Part shown: positions 44,478-53,696 of the stretch, one piece after another | Numbering within the stretch: position 1 is the stretch's first letter | How the letters are laid out: the number at the start of each line of letters is the position of its first letter | Assembly (NCBI GenBank): GCA_028819845.1 | Contig: JAPPKS010000026.1 | Span: forward strand, 14,917 to 78,916 | DNA from: Candidatus Poribacteria bacterium | GTDB taxonomy: Bacteria; Poribacteria; WGA-4E; PCPOR2b | Reading direction: 5' to 3' | Length of the DNA stretch: 64,000 nt | Made by a program: the position numbers and the translations under genes | Notes under the pieces: model-generated | What the model saw: the letters and a program-made list of their open reading frames with translations, nothing else | The model's database searches: none | Told to the model about the DNA's origin: nothing

Positions 44478-44765
44478 TTAGAATGAGCCATAAAAGAACG
44501 TCACGACAACCGCTAGGAGAAGAACCTCCAGGATTACATGCAAAGGAAACGGTGTCAAATTTGTGCGCACAGTAGACGTGCGGAAATGTTCGTTCATCGC
44601 ATCGACAATTTCTCTCAGCTCGGGTTCGTGCCAGTCCTCTGTGACCGTAAAATGGACAGTTCCAATTAACGTGGACACCAACAGGTAACCGCCAAAAGAT
44701 TTCAGTTTTATTGCCCGCGCGCGGCCTAAAGCGTTTCCGGCAGACTCCCATAAATTTGTGTGCAT
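44478..44765 (-). CDS. Hypothetical small protein with C-terminal membrane segment
   Basis: 95 residues from the Met at 44765, which has CGGAG four bases upstream; the frame opens at 44825. It has a mid hydrophobic stretch (SFGGYLLVSTLIGTVHF) and a strongly hydrophobic C-terminus (PFPLHVILEVLLLAVVVTFFYGSF), so it may span the membrane twice. No family recognised. It may be a real small gene, but evidence is only the ribosome-binding site and hydrophobic pattern. Confidence 0.4.
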   Translation of the reverse strand: MHTNLWESAGNALGRARAIKLKSFGGYLLVSTLIGTVHFTVTEDWHEPELREIVDAMNEHFRTSTVRTNLTPFPLHVILEVLLLAVVVTFFYGSF

Positions 44766-44958
44766 GTCACTCCGAAATCCATGAGACCTTTCATCACGTA
44801 ATATGACACAAACTGCTGCACGCACTAGTACAAAGTGCGACCAATACTAGATCGGAAGGTGTTCTGCAAGCAAAAATATGACAGTAAGCAAGAGCAGCGA
44901 AATGCACAAAATTGTCATGGTAAATTTTTAGCATGTCACAGCCAGCAGTTAGCACGTA

Positions 44959-45399
44959 CTACTTGTTAATAACCTGCACAAACTCCAACCTTGCGCCCCT
45001 CGTTTTGTCTTTTGGCAGAAAAAAGTACCGATTTCCAAACTTTGATTCGATATACTTGCCTTCTATGGAATCCCCCGCAAGGCCTTGTGGTCTAATGTTT
45101 CCAGCGTCCATCTGGTCGTGAAAGCCCGCTAAATCATCCACCTGAAAACCGACTTCAAATAACGTTCCTTCCCCGCCGCGCTCTAATTCCGCCACGCCCG
45201 GCCCCTCCGACGGCTCAATGAGCTGAAGATACGTATCTCCGGTCGGTCCGATTGGGAGCATTGCGGACTTCAGCTTTACGCCGGGGCGGTCCACCTCTGC
45301 AATTCTTGGAGACTGGCCGCCAAGCAGATTCGTATAAAATTGGATGGCTTCTTCAATGTTTGACGTGAGGATAGCAACATGGTGCAAATTGGTTATCAT
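44959..45399 (-). CDS. VOC family protein, methylmalonyl-CoA epimerase-like
   Basis: 146 residues. Begins NLHHVAILTSNIEEAIQFYTNLLGG, includes YLQLIEP and ends RLEFVQVI, the metal-ligand pattern (His, Gln, Glu) of methylmalonyl-CoA epimerase-type VOC proteins. The window's corrinoid adenosyltransferase would fit a B12-dependent methylmalonyl-CoA pathway, but this is only suggestive. GGAG ribosome-binding site. Confidence 0.85.
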   Translation of the reverse strand: MITNLHHVAILTSNIEEAIQFYTNLLGGQSPRIAEVDRPGVKLKSAMLPIGPTGDTYLQLIEPSEGPGVAELERGGEGTLFEVGFQVDDLAGFHDQMDAGNIRPQGLAGDSIEGKYIESKFGNRYFFLPKDKTRGARLEFVQVINK

Positions 45400-45576
45400 C
45401 TAAAAGTCTCCTTACCGAAAAAAGGCACTAACCTGACTCCTTAGTTCTTTAGTCGATTACAGGATTTGCCCAACATGCGCACGATTGCATAATCTGCTCC
45501 GAGGACAAATGCTATGCTAAAAAACCCTCTGCCTTTGCCAATCTGGGCGGAACCTGCCGCTGTTAAAGAACCGATG

Positions 45577-46683
45577 TCAGCGTTTCAATACCGTCGCGCT
45601 GTCGGTCCTCCAACTCAGGTAGACTGTATTACCGACTCGGATGCGGTCTCCATTCGTCAACCCCGCATTTTGTTGATTTACTACAACCAGAATCTGATGG
45701 GAAACGAGCACTGTATATTGGATGGTGGTGCCCATGTAATTCTCATCTTGTAAAACTCCTTCCATCTGATTTTCATTGTTCCGGATGGGCTGATGCGCCA
45801 TATCAATCCGTTCAGGGCGCACAACCACTGTGACAGCATCCCCCTGAACGAGGTTACCGTTGGGTCGTCCGACGCATCGAGCCTGCGAGTCTATGTCTAA
45901 TTTGACCTCGGCCCGCTCATTTGCAATTCCCGATAATGTGCCGTCAAAGCAATTCGACATTCCGATAAATTCCGCCACAAAACGGTTATTCGGTAAATCA
46001 TATATTTCAGCAGGTTTGCCGACCTGAAGAATTTTCCCCCGATTCATTACAGCGATTCGGTCAGACAATGCCAACGCTTCGCCCTGATCATGAGTGACAT
46101 AGACAAACGTGATTCCTATCTCGCTCTTTAGCGATTTGAGTTCGGATTGCATCTGTTTCCGCAGCTGGAGATCTAACGCTGCCAAAGGTTCATCAAGCAA
46201 CAGTATCGACGGACGGTTGATGAGTGCACGCGCCAAAGCCACGCGTTGTTTTTCCCCGCCGGAAAGTTCGTCGGGTTTGCGGCTCCCATGCTCCGGCAGC
46301 CGCACCATCTTCAAAAATTGATTTACTTGCTCTATAATCTCCCGCTTAGCAAATCCCTTCATCTGAATACCGAATGCGATGTTTTGGGCAACCGATTTAT
46401 GGGGGAACAAGGCATAATTTTGGAACACCGTATTGACATCCCGCTGAAATGGCGGCGTCTGTTCCATTAACTGATTGTTAATGAAAATACCGCCTGCATT
46501 TGGATGTTCAAACCCGCCAATCATGCGGAGCGTCGTCGTCTTTCCACAGCCGCTTGGCCCTAGCAGCGAGAAAAATTCGCCGCTTTGGATGTCGAGCGAC
46601 ACGTTGTCAACGGCGAGGGTATTGCCAAAATACTTCGTTACATTTTTGAGGGAAATATCCCCTTTAGCCATTTCCTTGTTCAA
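45577..46683 (-). CDS. ABC transporter ATP-binding protein, PotA/spermidine-putrescine-like
   Basis: 368 residues. Walker A GPSGCGKTT (42-50), signature LSGGEKQRVALARAL (LSGGE instead of LSGGQ), Walker B LLLDEPLAALD, H-loop THDQGEALAL, then a C-terminal TOBE domain (RVGNTVYLSWR). Belongs to the CUT1/MOI importer ATPases for polyamines, thiamine, iron or sugars; I cannot decide which. Permease and binding-protein genes are absent, so it acts with partners encoded elsewhere. Frame opens at a TTG (46683); the first ATG is 46671. Confidence 0.9.
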   Translation of the reverse strand: MNKEMAKGDISLKNVTKYFGNTLAVDNVSLDIQSGEFFSLLGPSGCGKTTTLRMIGGFEHPNAGGIFINNQLMEQTPPFQRDVNTVFQNYALFPHKSVAQNIAFGIQMKGFAKREIIEQVNQFLKMVRLPEHGSRKPDELSGGEKQRVALARALINRPSILLLDEPLAALDLQLRKQMQSELKSLKSEIGITFVYVTHDQGEALALSDRIAVMNRGKILQVGKPAEIYDLPNNRFVAEFIGMSNCFDGTLSGIANERAEVKLDIDSQARCVGRPNGNLVQGDAVTVVVRPERIDMAHQPIRNNENQMEGVLQDENYMGTTIQYTVLVSHQILVVVNQQNAGLTNGDRIRVGNTVYLSWRTDSATVLKR

Positions 46684-46737
46684 ACGGAATACATTGCGTT
46701 GTATTCGAGTTCAGTTTAGTCTAATCACACCGCTTGC

Positions 46738-48366
46738 TTAAATTCCAATGGCGTATCCATCGCGGCGCGGATCGGCTCCGCCCATGAATGTACCCTCATC
46801 CAAGTCAATTACAATGCCTTGCGCTCCCCCGACGAGCGCCGTCCAGTCCGGCAACAAACGGACATCGTGGCCGCGCCCTGAAAGGTCGTTCCTGACTTCA
46901 GACGGAATTCGGCTTTCTATACCGACATCCGTACCCGGGTGTTCAAGGCGGACACGCGGCGCTTCGATAGCGGCTTGGATGTTCATACCGTGCTCAAGAA
47001 GGTTGAGGTTGACTTGAGCTGTCGTTTGCAAAATCCCGTGACTTCCCGGCGTCCCGAGCACTGCGAACACCTTACCGTCTTTCCAGATTTGGCAGGGGGA
47101 CATGCACATCTCAATCCTTTTGTGCGGCGCGATGACATTTGGGCTCTCCGGCAGAAAATCGAACCAGTTGATGAAATTATTTAGGAACATCCCGGTTTCG
47201 CCGAGAATCGTTCCAGAGCCGAAGGGGTGTCCGATGCTCTGCGTCACCGCAACCGCGTTGCCCATGCTGTCAACCACATCGAAGTGCGTTGTGCATTCAC
47301 GCATCCATTCACTGGGGTCGCCTGCTATCACCTCTCCGGGTAATTTCTCTTTCGTATAACGCTCGCCGCCGCTTACTGATGCCCGGCTGCCAATCCGTTC
47401 CCGCTGTGCGGCAGCATAACCTTTGGAGAGCAGTCCGGTAATTGGCGAATCGGGCAAACAGGCGTACTCCGCTCGGTCCGCGCTCGCAAGCCGAATGGCT
47501 TCAATTAGCAGATGGAGAGACTCCGCTGAATTGTGCCCCAAATCTTTGAGTTCGTCGTTCTCCAGAATATTGAGTGTCTCTAAATATTGGAATCCTGAAC
47601 ACGGCGGCGGCGGGCAGTATATCTCATATCCCTTGTAGAAAGCCGAAATCGGTTCCTGCCACTCGACGCGGAAATCCGCTAAATCCTGCTCGGTAATTAA
47701 CCCGTCGTTTTCGCGGCAAAATTGAGCAATCTGCTGGGCGATTTCGCCGCGGTAAAAAACTTCTTCACCGCCCTCAACGACCTTTCGGAAGGTTCGGGCG
47801 AGGTCTTTTTGTACCAGAATCTCACCGGGCAAAGGCGTCCGTCCGCGTGCCATGATGACCTTCTCGGCGGTGGGCGATAAACGCGGCGCTACTTCCGCCA
47901 TAAAATGGGCATTTTTGACGGTGACTGCGTAGCCATTTTCCGCGAGTTCAATCGCCGGCGCAAAGATTTCTTCCCGGCTCATACTTCCATATCGATCGAG
48001 TGCCGCCATCCAACCGCCGCATGCCCCGGGAACCATCCCTGACCGTATGCCGACGTCCATAACCTCCGGAGTTCTAAAGGCGTCGCGCGATGCACCGTAC
48101 GGACTTGTCCCCACGTAGTCCAGCACTCGGATAGTCCGCTCTTCGGCACTATAGAGCAGCATGTACCCGTTTCCCGCGATGCCAGACATGTATGGCTCGA
48201 CAACGTTTAGCGTCGATGCGACAGTTATCGCCGCATCAAAAGCGTTGCCGCCCTGTAGCAGAATACGCGCGCCCGCCAAACTCGCGAGGGGGTGTGCACT
48301 CGCAATCATGCCGCGCGTGCCGGTCACGGTTGAACGATGGGTGTTACCGTATGATGGAAATGCCAT
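46738..48366 (-). CDS. Gamma-glutamyltransferase (Ntn hydrolase family)
   Basis: 542 residues. The pro-enzyme is cleaved before Thr359 in E-C-T-T-H-F-D-V-V-D, the Ntn-hydrolase motif, giving a small subunit whose N-terminal Thr is the nucleophile. N-terminal NAFDAAITVA and the glycine-rich GSHGI segment are also typical. Hydrolyses or transfers gamma-glutamyl groups of glutathione and related amides. No signal peptide, unlike periplasmic enterobacterial enzymes, so cytoplasmic. GAGGTG upstream. Confidence 0.93.
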   Translation of the reverse strand: MAFPSYGNTHRSTVTGTRGMIASAHPLASLAGARILLQGGNAFDAAITVASTLNVVEPYMSGIAGNGYMLLYSAEERTIRVLDYVGTSPYGASRDAFRTPEVMDVGIRSGMVPGACGGWMAALDRYGSMSREEIFAPAIELAENGYAVTVKNAHFMAEVAPRLSPTAEKVIMARGRTPLPGEILVQKDLARTFRKVVEGGEEVFYRGEIAQQIAQFCRENDGLITEQDLADFRVEWQEPISAFYKGYEIYCPPPPCSGFQYLETLNILENDELKDLGHNSAESLHLLIEAIRLASADRAEYACLPDSPITGLLSKGYAAAQRERIGSRASVSGGERYTKEKLPGEVIAGDPSEWMRECTTHFDVVDSMGNAVAVTQSIGHPFGSGTILGETGMFLNNFINWFDFLPESPNVIAPHKRIEMCMSPCQIWKDGKVFAVLGTPGSHGILQTTAQVNLNLLEHGMNIQAAIEAPRVRLEHPGTDVGIESRIPSEVRNDLSGRGHDVRLLPDWTALVGGAQGIVIDLDEGTFMGGADPRRDGYAIGI

Positions 48367-48579
48367 AAATTTTCACCTCACTGTTATCTGCCGCACGTCA
48401 TCTTCGGTATCCTTGCAATACGGCGTTTGATAATGCTTCGTTATGCGTCGTACATATTCTGTAAGATGCGATTCTCTGAGTTGCAACCCTCCGTAATTTG
48501 GCAAGGTAGATTGACTCTGGAGCCATTCCGGGAGCTTAAGTTATTTCTCGCACTGTATTGCATCTTTTCATTCGATGGT

Positions 48580-49569
48580 TCATGCCGCCCTTAACGTTTC
48601 GATAGCACTGAACACCCGCTCAACGGTTATAGCCTCAATGACTTCGCAACTATGTTTCCCGCAACTACCGGGGTGTTTACCGGGGTGGCACGGATTACAA
48701 CCCAGTTTAAGTCCGCTTTGCACAACTGTATGTTCCTTTCCATAAGGCCCGCTGCGGCGGTAATTTGTTGATCCGAAAATGGCGATAACACGAATCCCAA
48801 CAGCGGCGGCGATGTGCATCGGCCCCGTATCGTTTCCGATATAAAGGTTGCACGCTTCTATCAAAGCCGCAACTCGGCGCAAATCTTGAGTTTTTACGAC
48901 GATTGGCTGGTAGTTCATTGTGGAAACCACATCCGATAGCAATGGCTGTTCGTCCGGTCCCGCGAACAACAGAATCTGAGCGTTCCATCTTTCATGCAGC
49001 GCGTCCGACATCCGCGCATAATTCTTCGGTGTCCACAATTTGTAAACCCAATTTCCGCCGGGATGAACCCCAATCAGCAAACGATTACGCTCAACTCCGC
49101 ATTCCTCCAGAAACTCGTCCCGTTTCGAAAGCTCCAAATCGGTGAATTCTAGTTTTGGCTGCGCCCCAGCGGTGTCTACTCCACGCCGATGCAGTACGTC
49201 GAGATAGCGCGTCACAGCGTGCATATCCGCACCTCTCAGTTTTATGCCCCAACGCTTTTTGCCAACGAACCTCGACCAGATGCTATCCCGAAGATCTATC
49301 ACTAAATCAAATTTCTCGCGGCGCAGCATTTCGATGAGACGAACTTTCCCGCGCCAGCCGGAATGATTGCCGTGATTATCGTAAACAAACACCTGATCAA
49401 TCTGTGGGGCGCCCAAAAATAGATTTGCCGCACGCACACCGACAAGGAATGCAATCTGCGCATCGGGAAAGCGCCGGCGTAGTGGATGGATTACTGCCGT
49501 TGATAGAACCGCATCGCCGATAAAGCTGAAGCTAAAGACCAAGACCTTTTGAATTCGAGTGCCGGTCAT
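48580..49569 (-). CDS. Glycosyltransferase family 9 (heptosyltransferase-like)
   Basis: 329 residues. GT-B fold of ADP-heptose:LPS heptosyltransferase type: KVLVFSFSFIGDAVLSTAVIHPLRRRFP, VDLRDSIWSR, GVHPGGNWVYKLW, and the donor-site IGNDTGPMHIAAAVG followed by ALFG-like IAIFGSTNYRR and the CNPC cysteines near the end. Attaches a heptose-like sugar to a lipid-linked core. GGAG six bases before ATG 49569. Downstream of the broken GT1 gene and another GT9 on the same strand, a cell-envelope glycan cluster. Confidence 0.92.
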   Translation of the reverse strand: MTGTRIQKVLVFSFSFIGDAVLSTAVIHPLRRRFPDAQIAFLVGVRAANLFLGAPQIDQVFVYDNHGNHSGWRGKVRLIEMLRREKFDLVIDLRDSIWSRFVGKKRWGIKLRGADMHAVTRYLDVLHRRGVDTAGAQPKLEFTDLELSKRDEFLEECGVERNRLLIGVHPGGNWVYKLWTPKNYARMSDALHERWNAQILLFAGPDEQPLLSDVVSTMNYQPIVVKTQDLRRVAALIEACNLYIGNDTGPMHIAAAVGIRVIAIFGSTNYRRSGPYGKEHTVVQSGLKLGCNPCHPGKHPGSCGKHSCEVIEAITVERVFSAIETLRAA

Positions 49570-49672
49570 GAAGGACTCCAATCTTTGGTGAGCCTCATCT
49601 CGACACAGCGCAAGAGGCAGCCGTTAGATGCTGCTGCTTCTCACTCTGTTTCTACGAAAAATTTAACTTACC

Positions 49673-50938
49673 CTAATGGACGGCTAAATTCCGATTTGCA
49701 GCAAATTCCTCAATCAACCCTACCGCAGTCGTCAATCCGTCTTCAACCTGAATTTTCCTTCCTAGTGTTTTTGCTCTATCCGCCATAAAATTTGAAGACT
49801 TCACCGCCTCAATTCGTTTCGCCAACCGTTTAGCGGTCATGCCGCAACGATGCAGCGGCCTGGGGGCAACCCCTAACTTGTACAACGACAATCCCCAATA
49901 GGACTGATCCGTCGCGAGATGCGGAACAATAATTGAAGGCACGCCGGCTCGGCAGGCTGATGCTGTCGTGCCTGCCCCGCCATGATGAATAACACAGCAC
50001 CCTCGGTGAAATAGCACGGCGTGCGGCACAAATCCGACAAAATAGATTGTTTCCGGCGCTTTATCGAGTCCAAGGTTTCCCCACCCAGCTTGGATGATGG
50101 CGCGTTCGCCGGCACGCTGAACGGCTTCTACGAGTAGCTTCGTAGTTTCGACACTTTTAGTTCCGCCCATGGAACCGAAGGTAATTATAACGGGCGGCGA
50201 GCCTCGATCCAAAAAATTCAACAGGTCCGGAGGTAGTTCATAATCCGGCTCATCAAGAAACCACGGCCCCGTGAATTTATGCTTTATCGGAAAATCGCGA
50301 GGCGGGCTGCTGATATGCGGCGACGCAGCGATGAGATTCAGCTCTGGCGAATACATACCGTCCAAACCGAATAGTCGGCGCGGTTTTCCGCCTATCGACG
50401 TAACAAATTCATTGAATAGCGGATCGACCTGCTTTCGCATCAGCCATTCAACTAATCTCCAAGCCAGCGTATTGAATGGTTTGCCAAGATTTGGCACTGG
50501 GTGCGGCGCATTCTCGGCCGTCTTGACAAATCCGGGGCAGTAGCTGACACTAATCCACGGCAAGTTTCGTTTAATCGCCGCTTCCTGGCCTGCGATATCG
50601 GCAGAATGGCAGATTGCTAAATCTTGCCCTGCCATTGCTTCGAGACAGCCTTGGTACCACTTTTCCGCTTTGTACAGGATACCTTCTTTTACAAGTAAGA
50701 TTGACGACCTGAGCGGGTCTTTAATTTTTACGACTTTATCCATTGCGCGGTGCATACGATAGAAGTCGAATGGAACGCCAACCGCGTAGAAGCCAACCGA
50801 GTGCACCATAAAGCGTTCACGGAATATCTCTGAAGTACAAACTCGAATTTCATGGCCCGCATTGAGCAGCTTCCGCGCTAGCGCCAAAAATGGCTGAACA
50901 TCGCCGGTTGAACCCTAGGTCGTCAACACAATTCTCAC
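49673..50938 (-). pseudogene. GT1/UGT-family glycosyltransferase interrupted by in-frame TAG at codon 8
   Basis: About 421 codons. The GTG at 50938, with TTGAGG upstream, starts R-I-V-L-T-T, then TAG (50915-50917), then GSTGDVQPFLALARKL, the glycine-loop N-terminus of macrolide/sterol-type UGT glycosyltransferases. The rest is intact, including VIITFGSMGG, VGFVPHAVLFHRGCCVIHHGGAGTTASACRAGVPSIIVPH with the HHGGAGTT sugar-donor motif. Translation from later codons would lose the glycine loop. It follows a GT9 gene by 8 nt, so it belongs to that operon. A nonsense mutation, sequencing error, or less likely readthrough explains the TAG. Acceptor unknown. Confidence 0.85.
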
Positions 50939-50946
50939 TGTTTACC

Positions 50947-52011
50947 TCAAGGATTCCGCAGCGGGGAGTGGAATGATTTGGTGGGTCCCCTGACCATTTC
51001 CAACACCATATCAACGGGCAGTTTCTTTGTGCATTCCCATCCGATTTTGCACTTGTGCGCGCTGCATGGCCAACACGGCATGTCACGCCTAACAATCGCG
51101 GCGTTTTTGGATTGCGGCTTCCAAACAACGTGATCTGTGGGACCAAAAACCGCAACCGTCGGCACATCCAGCGCCGCAGCGATATGCATGGGACCAGAGT
51201 CATTACACACAACTAGATTACAGCATCGAATCAGCGCACCAAGCTCGCGAATTGATTGGGGAGCATAGGCGATAGATTCGACCTGCATAGCTTTTTGGAT
51301 ATTCCGCGCCAATTCGGTTTCTTCAGGTCCCCGGAGAATCAAAATCTTCGCCGCACGTTCACGTACAAGCGTGTCTGCTATCTCGGCATAATTCTCTTCT
51401 GGCCAACGTTTATCGAACGAACTTGCGCCAGGGTGAATGCCAAGTACATAATCGTTGGGAGTGACCCCCCAACTTGCTAATTTTCTCTTCGCGCGGGCAA
51501 TCTCCTCATCCAGAACCTTCAGGACAAGCCGCCGATCGCCCGTACCCTTGCAAATTAGCCCAACCAGATCAAAATTGCGATCGATTTCGTGGACATGCCC
51601 TTTCTGGTATTGCGCACGCCATACGTGCGTCAACGTGCTTTTGAACCGTTTCTGATGCCGTCCCAGCCGATACTTTGCTCCCGATAGAAACGCCACAAAA
51701 TTGGACCACGACGCTGTCCGCATTGCTACAACGAGATTGTATTTAGTTTGCCGCAGACCGAGATAGAACTTCAGGCGATTTACCAACCGTTGATGGGCGC
51801 GCCGTCGATCGTATATCAGAACGCGGTCCACATCAGTATTTCCAACTAACATTGGGGCGGTCGTCGATTGGGCAAGTACGGTAATTTCCGCGCGCGGATA
51901 GTTTTGGCGCAAAAGTGAGATTGCGGGCGTAGAATTTAGTAGATCCCCAATGCCATCGTTACGAATGATTAAGATTTTGCGGATGCCGGGAAGACGGCAA
52001 TCAGGCTCCAT
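50947..52011 (-). CDS. Glycosyltransferase family 9 (heptosyltransferase-like)
   Basis: 354 residues. Opens IRKILIIRNDGIGDLLNSTPAISLLRQNYP, with VVAMRTASWSNFVAFLSG, LGIHPGASSFDKRWPEENYAEIA and the donor motif NLVVCNDSGPMHIAAALDVPTVAVFG. The C-terminal CWPC...C cysteine-rich end is often seen in the family. Acts in lipopolysaccharide or other glycolipid assembly. GGAG eight bases before ATG 52011. First gene of the minus-strand glycosyltransferase group. Confidence 0.92.
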   Translation of the reverse strand: MEPDCRLPGIRKILIIRNDGIGDLLNSTPAISLLRQNYPRAEITVLAQSTTAPMLVGNTDVDRVLIYDRRRAHQRLVNRLKFYLGLRQTKYNLVVAMRTASWSNFVAFLSGAKYRLGRHQKRFKSTLTHVWRAQYQKGHVHEIDRNFDLVGLICKGTGDRRLVLKVLDEEIARAKRKLASWGVTPNDYVLGIHPGASSFDKRWPEENYAEIADTLVRERAAKILILRGPEETELARNIQKAMQVESIAYAPQSIRELGALIRCCNLVVCNDSGPMHIAAALDVPTVAVFGPTDHVVWKPQSKNAAIVRRDMPCWPCSAHKCKIGWECTKKLPVDMVLEMVRGPTKSFHSPLRNP

Positions 52012-52124
52012 TTTGCTAACTCCAATAATCAATTGAACACAGTTTAATCATAGCACAATCCAATCTTAGCAATCTAGCAAAAAGCAAAAACTAACGCGCC
52101 GCTTTTAGGGACTCAATGTTTGTA

Positions 52125-52153
52125 TTGATGCTCCTTGCCATTTCTGGTAAAAT
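52125..52153 (+). promoter_or_regulatory. Candidate sigma-70 promoter of the NtrC-type regulator
   Basis: TTGATG, 17-bp spacer, TAAAAT (four and five matches of six). Its start point near 52160 would leave a leader of about 30 nt before the TTG at 52190. Confidence 0.55.
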
Positions 52154-52189
52154 TAACATCCGTTCTTTAACGAAACGCGGGCTGGTTCT

Positions 52190-53620
52190 TTGCTTGGAAA
52201 TGAAACAATATTCGTGGATTTTAGGGTGAGAGTACGAGAGAGAATTCTCATAGTCGATGATGAACCCGATACCATAATGATCTTACAAGATCGGCTTGAG
52301 ATGGACAACTTTACTGTCGCAACCGCGTCAGATGGTTATGAAGCCCTCGCTTTAATTGATCAGGAACTGCCGGATCTGGTGTTGTTGGACATCCAAATGC
52401 CGGGAATTAATGGCACAGAAACCCTAAAACAGATTCGTAAAGCGTATCCGGGTTTACTCGTAATTATGTTGACAGCTCATGGAACTATTCAACGCGCCGT
52501 AGAAACCATCAAACATGGCGCACACGATTTTTTGGAAAAACCCTTCCTACCGGAACACATACAGCAAAAGGTCAATCAAGCCTTGGACCATCATCGCGCG
52601 ACGGAGCACAGCGTCAGAGACGAACTCATCGGCAGCTACGAAGAAATTCTCGGTGAAAGCCCCCAGATTATCGAAGTATTGAAGATTATTGAGAAGGTTG
52701 CGGATACAAACTCTACGGTGTTCATTCAGGGCGAGAGCGGCACTGGGAAAGAATTGGTTGCGCGCGCAATTCACGAAAATAGTTCACGCACCGATAAAGA
52801 CATGGTCGTCGTAAATTGTACCGCAATCCCAGAGAATCTTCTCGAAAGCGAACTCTTTGGCCATGAGCGCGGTGCATTTACTGACGCAACTTACCAAAAA
52901 ATTGGAAAATTTGAACGTGCACATGGAAGCACGCTTTTTCTAGACGAAGTCGGAGATACTCCGATTTCACTGCAAGCAAAGCTGTTACGTTCCATACAAG
53001 AAGGCGAAATCGAGCGTCTCGGCGGAGAAAAAGTCATTAGCGTTGATGTCCGCATCATTGCCGCGACCAATAAAGATTTGCGCCTGGCCGTTGAAAAAGC
53101 GGCATTTCGTCAAGATCTCTATTATCGGCTGAATGTCATTCCCATTTACCTGCCTCCTTTAAGGGAGCGCCGTGACGATATTTTGGTTTTAGCTGAATAC
53201 TTCTTAAAGAAACACAGCAATTCACACAACCAACCCATACGGTGGATTAGTCAAAAGGCAAGGGATTGTCTATCAAAGTATGATTGGCCCGGAAACGTGC
53301 GGGAATTAGAATATTCAATTTTGAGAACCGTTCTATTCGCCGAAGGCGACGTAATTCTCCCCAAACATCTTCCCGAAGAAATTCAATCGCCCACAAATTT
53401 TGAAGGTACGACGGATGATAAACTGAATTTCCCTTCAGTCAACGTGACGATGAAGGAGATGGAGAAGGAATTGATCCTCAAAACACTTGAAAGAATGGGA
53501 AACAACCGTACCTTAACTGCGCAGTCGTTGGGAATCAGCCTGCGCTCCCTACAATATAAACTCAAGCGTTACGTCGAAGAGCCGTCCGGTAAAACGAAAA
53601 AAGAGCAAAACCTTGATTGA
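52190..53620 (+). CDS. Sigma-54-dependent response regulator (NtrC family)
   Basis: 476 residues. Receiver domain (RILIVDDEPD, phosphoacceptor Asp67 in LVLLDIQMPG, Lys in EKPF), AAA+ domain (Walker A GESGTGKE at 181-188, sigma-54 contact motif GAFTDA at 228-233, Walker B LFLDEV) and a C-terminal Fis-type helix-turn-helix (NRTLTAQSLGISLRSLQYKLKRY). Activates sigma-54 promoters after phosphorylation. GAFTDA is a variant of GAFTGA also found in family members. No histidine kinase is adjacent, so it is an orphan. Start TTG 52190 is given; GTG 52226 is equally plausible. Confidence 0.93.
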   Translation: MLGNETIFVDFRVRVRERILIVDDEPDTIMILQDRLEMDNFTVATASDGYEALALIDQELPDLVLLDIQMPGINGTETLKQIRKAYPGLLVIMLTAHGTIQRAVETIKHGAHDFLEKPFLPEHIQQKVNQALDHHRATEHSVRDELIGSYEEILGESPQIIEVLKIIEKVADTNSTVFIQGESGTGKELVARAIHENSSRTDKDMVVVNCTAIPENLLESELFGHERGAFTDATYQKIGKFERAHGSTLFLDEVGDTPISLQAKLLRSIQEGEIERLGGEKVISVDVRIIAATNKDLRLAVEKAAFRQDLYYRLNVIPIYLPPLRERRDDILVLAEYFLKKHSNSHNQPIRWISQKARDCLSKYDWPGNVRELEYSILRTVLFAEGDVILPKHLPEEIQSPTNFEGTTDDKLNFPSVNVTMKEMEKELILKTLERMGNNRTLTAQSLGISLRSLQYKLKRYVEEPSGKTKKEQNLD

Positions 53621-53696
53621 CACGCACGGTTTTTGTTTTGCCGGTCGGTGGGTAGGGATATACACGGGTAATGCCCATTTTTAGGTCTCGAATAAC

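Noticed and set aside
52190-53620. GAFTDA instead of GAFTGA as evidence of a defective sigma-54 activator
   Set aside because: The variant is common in functional NtrC-family proteins, so it is not used as a loss-of-function claim.
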